Source of the DNA: Rhodococcus sp. IEGM 1381
GTDB lineage: Bacteria; Actinomycetota; Actinomycetes; Mycobacteriales; Mycobacteriaceae
Length of the DNA: 64,000 nucleotides
Direction: 5' to 3'
Assembly: GCF_030056795.1 (NCBI RefSeq)
Contig: NZ_JASHKQ010000005.1
Location: forward strand, 1 to 64,000
Positions 1-7,693 of this stretch are shown piece by piece. Both the position numbers and the translations under genes were made by a program. The notes under the pieces are model-generated. The model was given only the letters and a program-made list of their open reading frames with translations. It was not told where the DNA came from and did not search any database. The first letter of the stretch is position 1, and each line of letters begins with the position of its first letter.

Positions 1-235
1 TTCGGCACTGACATTCATCGACACACTGTTGAGTTCTCAAAGAACACGCACACACCATTGCAACCGTTGAAACGGTAACGCCGGGGCTTACACGCTCGAA
101 CCCCAGACATGGCTCATCACTTTCAAGCCTTGCCTGGGTTGTTCAGTGCATACTCCGTACAACCTCGTTGTCCCAGTCCGTGAAGACCGGGTCGGTGTCC
201 GTGTCGCTCTGACTCGACAAAAGTTACGCGAAGAC
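1..235 (-). promoter_or_regulatory. Promoter/leader of an rRNA operon leaving the window on the left
   Basis: Read on the minus strand, positions 46 to 22 give TGTTCTTTGAGAACTCAACA followed by GTGTG. This matches the boxA antitermination element in actinobacterial rRNA leaders, and the sequence after it also looks like leader DNA. No rRNA lies inside the window, so this should be the upstream leader of a 16S gene just beyond position 1. A possible -10 (TATGCA on the minus strand, 152-147) is weak. The stretch 50-235 has no convincing gene. The leader assignment is recognition from memory. Confidence 0.6.
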
Positions 236-250
236 CAACACATACGCAAA

Positions 251-295
251 TCGCCTGGTCAGATGTAATTTCTGCGTGAACATCTGACCAGGCGA
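251..295 (-). terminator. Hairpin terminator after ridA
   Basis: A perfect 16-bp inverted repeat (TCGCCTGGTCAGATGT, 251-266, and its complement at 280-295) with a 13-nt loop lies 17 nt downstream of the ridA stop codon. Read leftward it is followed only by a short T stretch (TTTG). It probably ends the kinase-IclR-RidA transcript and insulates it from the rRNA promoter beyond. Confidence 0.65.
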
Positions 296-311
296 CCCGG
301 TGCGAGGTCCG

Positions 312-713
312 TCAGACGATCGCAACCGCATCGATCTCGACCAACATCTCTTCCCTCGGCAGTCCTGTGAACACCGTGGTGCGGCTCGGCAGTACGTCGC
401 CAGAGGTGTGTGCGGAGACAAAAGCGCCATAAGCGTCGTTCATGATCGAGAAGTCCTCACGCTTGGTGAGGTACACGCGCAGCATCACGACGTCGTCGAA
501 CGTCGCACCGCCGGCCTCGACGATGGCTTTGACGTTTTCGAGAGTGCGAGTGGTCTGTGCAGCGACATCGCCTGGGTACAGGTATTCGCTGGTGACGGGA
601 TCCACCGGGCCTTGTCCGGATACCTGCACGAACGGGCCCTTCCGCACTCCCTGGGAGAACGTGTGGGCGGGTGCCGGGGCCCCTGTGGTGCGGATTTCGA
701 TCTTCTCGCTCAT
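312..713 (-). CDS. RidA family reactive enamine/imine deaminase
   Basis: The 133-residue product has the full length and fold pattern of RidA/YjgF/UK114 proteins, including the conserved C-terminal stretch EEMLVEIDAVAIV. RidA proteins are cytosolic trimers that hydrolyse reactive 2-aminoacrylate-type enamines and imines released by PLP dehydratases. Its ATG overlaps the IclR stop by four bases (ATGA), so it is the last gene of the kdgK-iclR-ridA transcript. A PLP dehydratase/deaminase lies in the divergent half of the cluster, so it probably hydrolyses or detoxifies that enzyme's enamine/imine intermediate. The family is clear; the specific substrate is inferred. Confidence 0.93.
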   Translation of the reverse strand: MSEKIEIRTTGAPAPAHTFSQGVRKGPFVQVSGQGPVDPVTSEYLYPGDVAAQTTRTLENVKAIVEAGGATFDDVVMLRVYLTKREDFSIMNDAYGAFVSAHTSGDVLPSRTTVFTGLPREEMLVEIDAVAIV

Positions 714-1507
714 TTTTTTCCTTCCATCGGGCTCTTGTCGGTTGTCAGACGGTCCTGGAGTTCCTGCGGCTGCCAGCCCAGCCCCTCGGAAATTGCGTCC
801 ACGGTCCGTTGCACCTCGGGCAGCGTCTTCAGTACTTGTTCATGGTCGAGCAGCATGTCGGGTACCGACATCGATACGGCTGCCACGACGTCGCCGGTTC
901 CGTTGCGCACAGCGGAGCCGACGCAGTTGACGAACGACTCGTGCTCCTCGCGGTCCTCGGCGAATCCTTGCGAGAGCACGAGGTCCAGCTCACGCAGATA
1001 TTGCTCTGCCGTTGTGATGGTTCGTTCGGTGAACGGCGTGTATGTGATGCGCTGCGCAATCTGCTCACGCTCTGCCCGTGGGCGTGCAGCGATCAATATC
1101 TTCCCGACGGCTGTGCAGTGCAACGGCGCAGGCTTGCCGACCCGCGAGTACATCCGCACACTCTGTTTGGCGTCGAACTTGTCGATGTAGATCACCTCAC
1201 CGGCTTCGTACGTCGCCAAGTGGATGGTCTGACCGGTGATCGTGTTCAGTTCCGCCAGGTGTGGCCGGGCAATGCTCCGTATGTCGCGCTGTTCCAGTGC
1301 GTGGTTGGCCAACTCGAACAGTCTCGATCCGAGTTGATACCGGTGATTGGCATCGTGCTGAACGAATCGGTCGCTTTCCATGGTGCGAAGTAGTCGCAGC
1401 ACGGTGGTCTTGTGGACGTCGAGAACTGTCGCCAGCTCGTCCAGCGATCTCGATCCATCACCGAGCAAGCCAAGGATCGTCAGCGCCCGCGAGAGACTCT
1501 GACTCAC
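710..1507 (-). CDS. IclR family transcriptional regulator
   Basis: A 265-residue protein with an N-terminal winged helix-turn-helix (about residues 3-65, DVHKTTVLRLLRTMESD) and a C-terminal IclR effector domain (about 75-250, with the typical KPAPLHCTAVGK stretch). I chose the GTG at 1507 because it overlaps the kinase stop by four bases (GTGA) and the IclR homology starts at once (VSQSLSRALTILGLL). A longer in-frame extension upstream lies inside the kinase gene and is rejected. It probably controls both arms of the cluster from the palindrome at 2604-2620 and should respond to the sugar-acid substrate or to KDG. Confidence 0.92.
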   Translation of the reverse strand: MSQSLSRALTILGLLGDGSRSLDELATVLDVHKTTVLRLLRTMESDRFVQHDANHRYQLGSRLFELANHALEQRDIRSIARPHLAELNTITGQTIHLATYEAGEVIYIDKFDAKQSVRMYSRVGKPAPLHCTAVGKILIAARPRAEREQIAQRITYTPFTERTITTAEQYLRELDLVLSQGFAEDREEHESFVNCVGSAVRNGTGDVVAAVSMSVPDMLLDHEQVLKTLPEVQRTVDAISEGLGWQPQELQDRLTTDKSPMEGKK

Positions 1508-2526
1508 TGCGACACCTCTGAACAGCGGGCGGCAGTGGCCGCGTAGTCCAGTGTTTCCCACTCGACTTCGTCGAGTTCGGCCAGTCGGATCAGCACGTCG
1601 AGAGGAAGTACAGACGCGATATCGCCGTGCCCTGTGAGCGCACCCGCCGCACACAGGTGGCCGAACCGAACACGCTCGACAGCACTCCTTCCGAGCAGCA
1701 ATGCCGTCAAGTAGCCACCCGCGAAAGCATCTCCCGCACCGATCTTTTCGACGACATCGAGTTTCAGTGCCGGTACATCGACTCGAGCTGAGCCCTCGAA
1801 CGCCGTCACTGTGTGCGCGTCGTTCTTGATCACCAAATGCTGCGGTTGGGGGAACATCTGACGCAACTCGGCCGGATCCGACGTCCCGAACACCAGCGCA
1901 GCTTCGTCGGCTCCCATCGAGACCACATCGCTTCCGCGGACATGCTCGCCGAGTACGTCCGCGGCTGTGCCCGATCGCGACTTCCACAGCGCCGGCCGAT
2001 AGTTGAGGTCGAAGCTGACGGTGGTGGATCGGTCCATCAATGCTCTGGTCAGTTCGGCCGCACTGTCCGAGATGGCCACTGTTATTCCGGTGAAATGAAT
2101 CAGGTCGGCTCGGGACACCAGTTCCGAAGCCACCTCGCCGATTTCGCTGGGCGACAGTGCGCTCGCGGCCGATCCGGCACGAAAGTAGGTCATCGCACTT
2201 TCTCCGGACGCGAGGTCGTATCGGTCACCGGAGCCCGAGCCGCGCTCTTTGATGTACATACCCGTGGGGCGCTCGTCGTCGATCGCCACACCCGAAGTAT
2301 CGACGCCTGCTTCCGCCAATTGCCGGGCCAGGTACCGGCCGAAGCCGTCGTTGCCGACCCGAGAGACCCACGCGGCGTCGACTCCCAACTGAGCGAACAC
2401 CCTGGCCACGTTCGCTTCGGCACCTCCGGACGTGCGATGGAACGTTTCCGAGCTCTCCAGCGGACCCGCTTCGCCAACCAGAACGACGAGGCCTTCACCT
2501 ACACACACCGCTCGGGGTGTTTTCAC
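1504..2526 (-). CDS. kdgK: PfkB family sugar kinase, probable 2-keto-3-deoxygluconate kinase
   Basis: A 340-residue ribokinase-fold enzyme. The first PfkB signature (GGAEANVARVFAQLG) is near residue 35. The second (KIGAGDAFAGGYL), carrying the catalytic Asp of the GAGD anion hole, is in the C-terminal third. The GTG at 2526 follows a GAGGAG ribosome-binding site; the upstream in-frame extension runs through the operator region and is unlikely. With a KDPG aldolase in the divergent operon, the natural substrate is 2-keto-3-deoxy-D-gluconate, phosphorylated with ATP to KDPG. PfkB family assignment is firm; KDG specificity is inferred from context and resemblance to KDG kinases. Confidence 0.82.
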   Translation of the reverse strand: MKTPRAVCVGEGLVVLVGEAGPLESSETFHRTSGGAEANVARVFAQLGVDAAWVSRVGNDGFGRYLARQLAEAGVDTSGVAIDDERPTGMYIKERGSGSGDRYDLASGESAMTYFRAGSAASALSPSEIGEVASELVSRADLIHFTGITVAISDSAAELTRALMDRSTTVSFDLNYRPALWKSRSGTAADVLGEHVRGSDVVSMGADEAALVFGTSDPAELRQMFPQPQHLVIKNDAHTVTAFEGSARVDVPALKLDVVEKIGAGDAFAGGYLTALLLGRSAVERVRFGHLCAAGALTGHGDIASVLPLDVLIRLAELDEVEWETLDYAATAARCSEVSQ

Positions 2527-2590
2527 GTCGATCTCCTCGAGGTCTTGCGGGAACGCTGCATGTCGTTGCAGACTACAAAGCATAAACATA

Positions 2591-2620
2591 TTGCGCAACC
2601 AACGTTGCGCATCGCGCAAC
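2591..2620. promoter_or_regulatory. Probable IclR operator in the divergent intergenic region
   Basis: GTTGCGCATCGCGCAAC at 2604-2620 is a perfect palindrome with 7-bp arms and a 3-bp centre. A second palindromic half-motif, TTGCGCAA, sits at 2591-2598. Both lie in the 126-bp gap between the kinase and deaminase genes, where an IclR dimer-of-dimers would be expected to bind. A TTGACA hexamer on the minus strand (2638-2633) may be part of a promoter, but I could not pair it with a good -10. Confidence 0.65.
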
Positions 2621-2652
2621 GCAAACGAGATCTGTCAAATGGAGGAACGAAC

Positions 2653-3936
2653 GTGATCGACACGGATGCCGTCGAGGAACTGAGTCGACGAACCCTCGGG
2701 CCCGAGCACAAATCCCTTCCCCCACGGTCGTGGGGCCATACCGTCGAGAGTTTTCTCGCCACGTCTCCCCTGCTTTCCGAATTCACGACCCCGGTGCTCA
2801 CCCTCGATCGTGCGCGTATGGCGTCGAACATCTCGGTCATGGCCGACTGGACGGCACGCGCGGGGGTGTTGCTCGCGCCCCACGGAAAGACATCGATGGC
2901 TCCTCAACTGTGGAAACAGCAACTCGATGCCGGAAGCTGGGCGATCACCCTCGCGACCGGGTGGCAAGTTCAGGTGGCACGCGCATTCGGGGTCGGACGT
3001 ATCGTCCTCGCCAACGCCGAGATCGACCCCGTCGCGTTGACGTGGGTTGCCGCCGAACTGGATTCACATCCCACGTTCGAGTTCTACTGCTGGGCAGACA
3101 GTGTTGCGACGGTGCACGAGATGGACCGCATTCTTGTGACACAGGGGCAGCGTCCCATTCCAGTCGTCGTCGAACTCGGAGGCCCACACGGCCGAACCGG
3201 CGCACGCACGATCGAGGAAGCAGTTTCGGTTGCCCGTGCGATCGCGGACTCGTCACGCCTGACCTTGGCCGGCGTCGGCGGCTACGAGGGAGCACTGAGC
3301 CACGACCGCTCCGAGGGCGGCCTCGAAGCAGTCCGACACTATCTCGACCAGGTCGCAGATCTCCATCGCGCGCTCGACGCCGAGGGGCTGTACGGCGAGC
3401 ATGCGGTGGTGACCGCGGGCGGCAGCGCTTATCAAGATCTCGTTGTCGAGCGACTGCATTCGCTCACCACGGAAAACGGCGTACGTACCGACGTGGTGCT
3501 TCGCTCCGGTGCCTACGTGGTGCACGACGACGGCTTCTACTCACAGATTTCTCCGCTCACTCCCGCCCGCACCGACGCGCCACTGACGTCGGCGATGCAC
3601 GGATGGGCGCGCGCTGTCTCCCGCCCCGAGCCAGGTCTCGCATTGCTCGACGCCGGTAAAAGAGACTTCCCGTTCGACGAGGGAATGCCTGTGCCGCAAC
3701 ACATCAGAGGGAACGAGCTGCTCGATCCAGGAGCCGAGGTGACCGCTTTGAACGACCAACATGCGTTTCTACGACTACCGGCAGAAGACGCGGCGGCGCT
3801 TCCGGTGGGATCGGTGGTTCGACTGGGTCTGTCACATCCCTGCACCGCATTCGACAAATGGCGTCTCGTTCCCGTGATCGACGACGCAGACAGCGACGAT
3901 CCACGAGTGGTCGATCTCGTTCACACATTCTTCTAG
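2653..3936 (+). CDS. PLP-dependent D-serine-dehydratase-like amino-acid deaminase (possible D-glucosaminate deaminase)
   Basis: A 427-residue protein with a fold-III alanine-racemase-type barrel and a C-terminal D-serine dehydratase domain. Lys79 in LLAPHGKTSMAPQL is the expected PLP Schiff-base lysine. His395 and Cys397 in SHPC match the zinc ligands of the DSD1/D-threonine aldolase family. The GTG at 2653 follows GGAGG; a much longer in-frame extension upstream is antisense to the kinase. Family members eliminate ammonia from D-configured 2-amino-3-hydroxy acids. D-glucosaminate has that arrangement and would give 2-keto-3-deoxygluconate, the substrate for the neighbouring kinase. That specificity is inferred; D-serine or D-threonine activity remains possible. 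Confidence 0.8.
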   Translation: MIDTDAVEELSRRTLGPEHKSLPPRSWGHTVESFLATSPLLSEFTTPVLTLDRARMASNISVMADWTARAGVLLAPHGKTSMAPQLWKQQLDAGSWAITLATGWQVQVARAFGVGRIVLANAEIDPVALTWVAAELDSHPTFEFYCWADSVATVHEMDRILVTQGQRPIPVVVELGGPHGRTGARTIEEAVSVARAIADSSRLTLAGVGGYEGALSHDRSEGGLEAVRHYLDQVADLHRALDAEGLYGEHAVVTAGGSAYQDLVVERLHSLTTENGVRTDVVLRSGAYVVHDDGFYSQISPLTPARTDAPLTSAMHGWARAVSRPEPGLALLDAGKRDFPFDEGMPVPQHIRGNELLDPGAEVTALNDQHAFLRLPAEDAAALPVGSVVRLGLSHPCTAFDKWRLVPVIDDADSDDPRVVDLVHTFF

Positions 3937-3950
3937 AGAGCCGAAATACT

Positions 3951-5564
3951 ATGCCCAGTACTCTCTTTCGAGGTGCCGACGTCATCGACGGCACCGGATC
4001 GCCACGACTGCGGCGCGACGTCCTCGTACGCGACGGTGTCATCGTGTCGATCGTCGAGCCCGGAACTGTGCCCGGGGCCGGCAGAATCGTCGACGCCTCG
4101 CCCGGTCAGGTCCTCTCCCCCGGGTTCATCGATATGCACGCCCATTCCGACCTTCGTCTGCTGACCGACCCCGATCATTTCCCGAAAATCAGTCAGGGCG
4201 TCACAACCGAGGTCATCGGGCAGGACGGCATCGCATACGCCCCGATCGACGACGCCACACTCGACGTGGTGCGACGTCAGATCGCCGGATGGAACGGCAA
4301 TCCCGTCGACCTCGACTTCTCGTGGCGGTCGGTCTCGGAGTATCTCGCTCGGCTGGACCAGGGCATCACCCCGAACGCTGCATATCTCGTCCCTCAAGGC
4401 ACATTGCGATACCTCGCGGTGGGTGCGGACCAGCGCCCGGCGACGCCGTCCGAGATCGTCCACATGCAGGAAATGTTGGCGCGAGGCCTGCAGGAGGGTG
4501 CCGTCGGGATGTCGAGCGGTTTGACCTACACGCCCGGAATGTATGCGGACACAAGCGAATTGCGGGCGCTGTGCGAGGTCGTCGCCGAATTCAGTGGGTT
4601 CTACGCACCGCATACCCGGTCGTACGGTGCCGGAGCGCTCGACGCTTACCAGGAAATGCTCGATCTCTCCCGGGATACGGGATGCGCGCTGCATTTGACG
4701 CACGCCACGATGAACTTCGGCGTCAATCGTGGAAGGGCACGTGAGTTCCTCGACCGCGTCGACTCCGCGATCGCCGACGGATGCGATGTCACCCTCGACA
4801 CGTACCCGTATCTGCCTGGAGCCACCACACTGTCTGCGCTACTGCCGAGCTGGGCGATGTCCGGTGGCCCGGACCGAGCCCTGGAGCGGCTCGACGATCC
4901 GGACATGCGGCAACGCATCGAGCGGGATGTCGACGTGAACGGGTCCGACGGTTGCCATGGAGTCACGGTCGAGTGGGACACCATCCAACTCAGTGGTGTG
5001 GCCAATCCCGAACTCGATCGCTACGTCGGCCGAAAGATGTCCGACATCGCGGCCGACGAGGGACGGTCACCAGTGAACGTGTTCTTCGACTTCCTTCGCC
5101 GCGATGCGCTGGCCACGACGATTCTGCAGCACGTCGGGCACGAGGAGAACGTGCGCGAGATCATGGCGCATCCACACCACATGGGTGGCAGCGACGCCAT
5201 TCTGGTGGGCGAGAAACCGCACCCTCGGGCCTGGGGCACCTTTCCTCGCTATCTCGGTCATTACGTGCGTGACGAGCAGCTTCTTTCGCTGGAGGACTGC
5301 ATCAATCACTTGACCGGACGCCCGGCTGCGCGGCTACGGCTGCGCGGACGCGGCACGATTGCCGAAGGCCATGCAGCCGATCTCGTCCTGTTCGACCCGG
5401 CGATCGTGCGTGATACCGCCACCTTCGAGAACCCGAAACAGCAAGCCGAGGGAATCAGCCACGTCATGGTGAACGGCGCATTCGCCATCGACGATCGCCG
5501 CTCCACCCACTCATTGGCAGGCCGCGCCCTGCGCATGGATTCCACCCGAAAGCAGACGTCATGA
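3951..5564 (+). CDS. N-acyl-D-amino-acid deacylase-like amidohydrolase (possible N-acetyl-D-glucosaminate deacetylase)
   Basis: A 537-residue D-aminoacylase-type member of the amidohydrolase superfamily. It has the N-terminal beta-sandwich start (LFRGADVIDGTG), the HxH metal pair in GFIDMHAHSDL (His63, His65), later HTRSYG and HLTH motifs, and a GGSDA aspartate loop. The cysteine metal ligand seen in characterised D-aminoacylases (GNCG) is replaced by GQDG here (Asp92). The ATG at 3951 is 15 bases after the deaminase stop. These enzymes cut the N-acyl group from D-configured amino acids. In this operon, deacetylation of an N-acetylated amino sugar acid before deamination fits best. Confidence 0.82.
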   Translation: MPSTLFRGADVIDGTGSPRLRRDVLVRDGVIVSIVEPGTVPGAGRIVDASPGQVLSPGFIDMHAHSDLRLLTDPDHFPKISQGVTTEVIGQDGIAYAPIDDATLDVVRRQIAGWNGNPVDLDFSWRSVSEYLARLDQGITPNAAYLVPQGTLRYLAVGADQRPATPSEIVHMQEMLARGLQEGAVGMSSGLTYTPGMYADTSELRALCEVVAEFSGFYAPHTRSYGAGALDAYQEMLDLSRDTGCALHLTHATMNFGVNRGRAREFLDRVDSAIADGCDVTLDTYPYLPGATTLSALLPSWAMSGGPDRALERLDDPDMRQRIERDVDVNGSDGCHGVTVEWDTIQLSGVANPELDRYVGRKMSDIAADEGRSPVNVFFDFLRRDALATTILQHVGHEENVREIMAHPHHMGGSDAILVGEKPHPRAWGTFPRYLGHYVRDEQLLSLEDCINHLTGRPAARLRLRGRGTIAEGHAADLVLFDPAIVRDTATFENPKQQAEGISHVMVNGAFAIDDRRSTHSLAGRALRMDSTRKQTS

Positions 5565-6196
5565 ACGCACTGTCGACAATTCTCGAGGACCGCGCACTGT
5601 CGGTGGTCCGTGCCCCGCACATCTCTGATCCCGCGGCGCTGGCAGATGCGCTCGCGCGCGGGGGAATTCACGCACTCGAGCTGACCTTCACCACTCCGGG
5701 AGTTCTCGACTTGATTCGGGCCGCGTCGGATGCGGGTGCCGTCGTGGGGGCCGGTACCGTGCTGACCGCCGATCAGGCACGGTCCGCGGTCGACGCGGGT
5801 GCACGCTTCGTAGTCACGCCCGGGCTGCGACCCGGGGTCGCCGAAGTAGTCACGGACGCAGGGATCCCGCTGATGATGGGCGCGCTCACCCCGTCCGAGG
5901 TGATGACAGCCCTCGATCTCGGGGCGGACGTGGTCAAAGTCTTTCCGGCACGGACTGTCGGTCCGGCGTATTTCAAGGATCTGCTCGGCCCCTTTCCGGA
6001 CGCCCGACTCGTTCCGTCCGGCGGCGTGAACGCAGGCAATGCCGCCCAGTTCCTCGCGGCCGGTGCCGTGGCCGTGGCCGCAGGCACCGATGTGGTTCCA
6101 CCGGCATCGGTCGCCGATGCCCAGTGGGACGACATCACTGCACGAGCGAAGGCGTTCGTGGCAGCTATCAGCGCAGACATCAAGGAAGGCTCATAA
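5561..6196 (+). CDS. eda: KDPG aldolase (2-dehydro-3-deoxy-6-phosphogluconate aldolase)
   Basis: A 211-residue class I aldolase of the KDPG/KHG family. Lys126 in VVKVFPA is the Schiff-base lysine and Glu40 in ALELTF is the catalytic glutamate. The phosphate loop near the C terminus (PSGGV) is present. The ATG overlaps the deacylase stop by four bases. It cleaves KDPG to pyruvate and glyceraldehyde 3-phosphate, closing the route begun by deacylase, deaminase and kinase. Some relatives act on KDPGal, so the stereochemistry at C4 of the physiological substrate is not proven by sequence. Confidence 0.9.
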   Translation: MNALSTILEDRALSVVRAPHISDPAALADALARGGIHALELTFTTPGVLDLIRAASDAGAVVGAGTVLTADQARSAVDAGARFVVTPGLRPGVAEVVTDAGIPLMMGALTPSEVMTALDLGADVVKVFPARTVGPAYFKDLLGPFPDARLVPSGGVNAGNAAQFLAAGAVAVAAGTDVVPPASVADAQWDDITARAKAFVAAISADIKEGS

Positions 6197-7635
6197 TGAA
6201 TTCTGTGGTCGACTGGCTCAGAACCTCCACACCCGGTCTACTCGTACTGTGCGGCATCGCAATTGCCGTGCTGCTGGTAGTCATCATCAAGGTCAAGCTC
6301 GAACCGTTCATCGCGCTCCTCATCGTCGGTCTCGGGCTGGCCCTCGCCGCTGGTCTGCCGGTCAACGAGATAGTCGGCACCGCGATCAAGAGCAACGAGT
6401 CGTTGCTCGAAACCGGCTTCGGTGGAATCCTCGGGCACATTGCGGTCATCATCGGATTGGGTACCGTACTCGGCGCGATCCTCGAAAAGTCGGGTGGTGC
6501 ACAAGCATTGACCGCAAAGCTCCTGGGCGTGTTCGGAGAACGCGGTGCACCCATAGCGATGGGCCTGCTGGGCTTGATCTTCGGTATTCCGGTCTTCTTC
6601 GACATCGGTATTTTCGTGCTGGCACCGCTGGTCTACGTGGCGGCACGCCAGGGCGGAAAGTCACTGGTCCTCTACGCGCTGCCGATGCTGGCAGGTCTGT
6701 CCATGACACACGCCTTCCTACCGCCGCATCCCGGGCCGGTTGCCCTCGGCGGATTGCTCGAAGTGAACTTGGGTTGGCTGATCCTGTTCGGGTTCATCTG
6801 CGGCATACCAGGTTTCATCGCGGCAGGCCTGGTATGGGGTAATTGGATCGGCAAGCGCATCATCGTCGACGTTCCCGAGGACTTCATCAACGACGGCGAC
6901 GACACGACCGCCGTGGGCGGTGGCGCAGGCACGGTAGCAACCAAGCGTCCGGTGATCACGACGCCACCGTCGGTGGGAACCATCGGAGCAATCATCGCTG
7001 TTCCTCTGGTCTTGATCCTCGGTGCCACGTTCGGCAGCATCCTGCTCGATCCCGGCAACCTACTCGAAGTACTGACGTTCTTCGGCACCCCGGCCGTCGC
7101 GCTTCTCATCGCAGTCCTGATCGCGTTCTACGTGCTGGGCATTCGACGCGGATCCACGGTGCAGGAACTCAGTAAGCTGACCGGAGAGTCGCTTCGTCCG
7201 GTGGGCATGCTGCTGCTCGTCGTCGGAGCCGGCGCGTTCTTCGGAAAAGTCATCTCCGCCACGGGAATCGGCACGGCCCTGGCCGACACGATGGCGGCCG
7301 CGGGTCTGCCGATCATCGTGTTGGCGTACATCATCAGCTGTGCGCTCAGGGTCGCCCAGGGGTCGGCAACCGTGGCCATCGTGACTACCGGCGGCATCGT
7401 CGGACCCCTGGTGGCAGCCCAGGATTACTCCGCCCCGGCCGTTGCGCTGATCGCCATGTCCATCGCAGCGGGCTCGATCATCGCCAGCCACGTCAACGAC
7501 GGCGGATTCTGGATCATCTCGAAATTCTTCAATCTCACCGTCAAGCAGACACTGCAGACGTGGACGGTCCTCGAGACGATCCTGTCGGTGGTCAGCTTCG
7601 CCGTCGCGGGAATCCTCTTCGCTATCATCGCGTGA
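6196..7635 (+). CDS. GntP family gluconate-type proton symporter
   Basis: A 479-residue, highly hydrophobic permease with about 12-14 predicted membrane segments. It carries GntP family features such as FGIPVFFDIGIFVLAPL, the THAFLPPHPGPVAL loop and SATVAIVTTGGIVGP near the end. The start codon overlaps the aldolase stop by one base (TAATG). Family members import gluconate and related aldonic acids with protons. In this operon it most likely takes up the amino sugar acid, N-acylated or free. It is the last gene before a hairpin at 7641-7682. Confidence 0.93.
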   Translation: MNSVVDWLRTSTPGLLVLCGIAIAVLLVVIIKVKLEPFIALLIVGLGLALAAGLPVNEIVGTAIKSNESLLETGFGGILGHIAVIIGLGTVLGAILEKSGGAQALTAKLLGVFGERGAPIAMGLLGLIFGIPVFFDIGIFVLAPLVYVAARQGGKSLVLYALPMLAGLSMTHAFLPPHPGPVALGGLLEVNLGWLILFGFICGIPGFIAAGLVWGNWIGKRIIVDVPEDFINDGDDTTAVGGGAGTVATKRPVITTPPSVGTIGAIIAVPLVLILGATFGSILLDPGNLLEVLTFFGTPAVALLIAVLIAFYVLGIRRGSTVQELSKLTGESLRPVGMLLLVVGAGAFFGKVISATGIGTALADTMAAAGLPIIVLAYIISCALRVAQGSATVAIVTTGGIVGPLVAAQDYSAPAVALIAMSIAAGSIIASHVNDGGFWIISKFFNLTVKQTLQTWTVLETILSVVSFAVAGILFAIIA

Positions 7636-7640
7636 GTTCG

Positions 7641-7682
7641 GTGGCGCGGTTATGTGCCTCTAGCGGCACTCGATCGCGCCAC
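7641..7682 (+). terminator. Hairpin after the gntP gene
   Basis: Nested inverted repeats follow the permease stop: GTGGCGCG (7641-7648) pairs with CGCGCCAC (7675-7682), and inside it GTGCC (7654-7658) pairs with GGCAC (7664-7668). ATCGCGCCACTG then occurs twice (7673-7684 and 7697-7708). There is no U tract. It is probably a hairpin-type terminator between converging genes. Confidence 0.5.
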
Positions 7683-7693
7683 TGCGCCAGCAC

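Noticed and set aside
300-1190. Long open frames on the plus strand opposite ridA and iclR
   Set aside because: They are antisense to clear RidA and IclR genes and have no family resemblance; such shadow frames are common in GC-rich DNA.
1508-1987. N-terminal extension of the IclR protein
   Set aside because: It lies inside the kinase gene and has no IclR homology; the GTGA overlap start is better.
1813-2652. Long N-terminal extension of the deaminase
   Set aside because: It is antisense to the kinase and crosses the operator; the GTG at 2653 has GGAGG.
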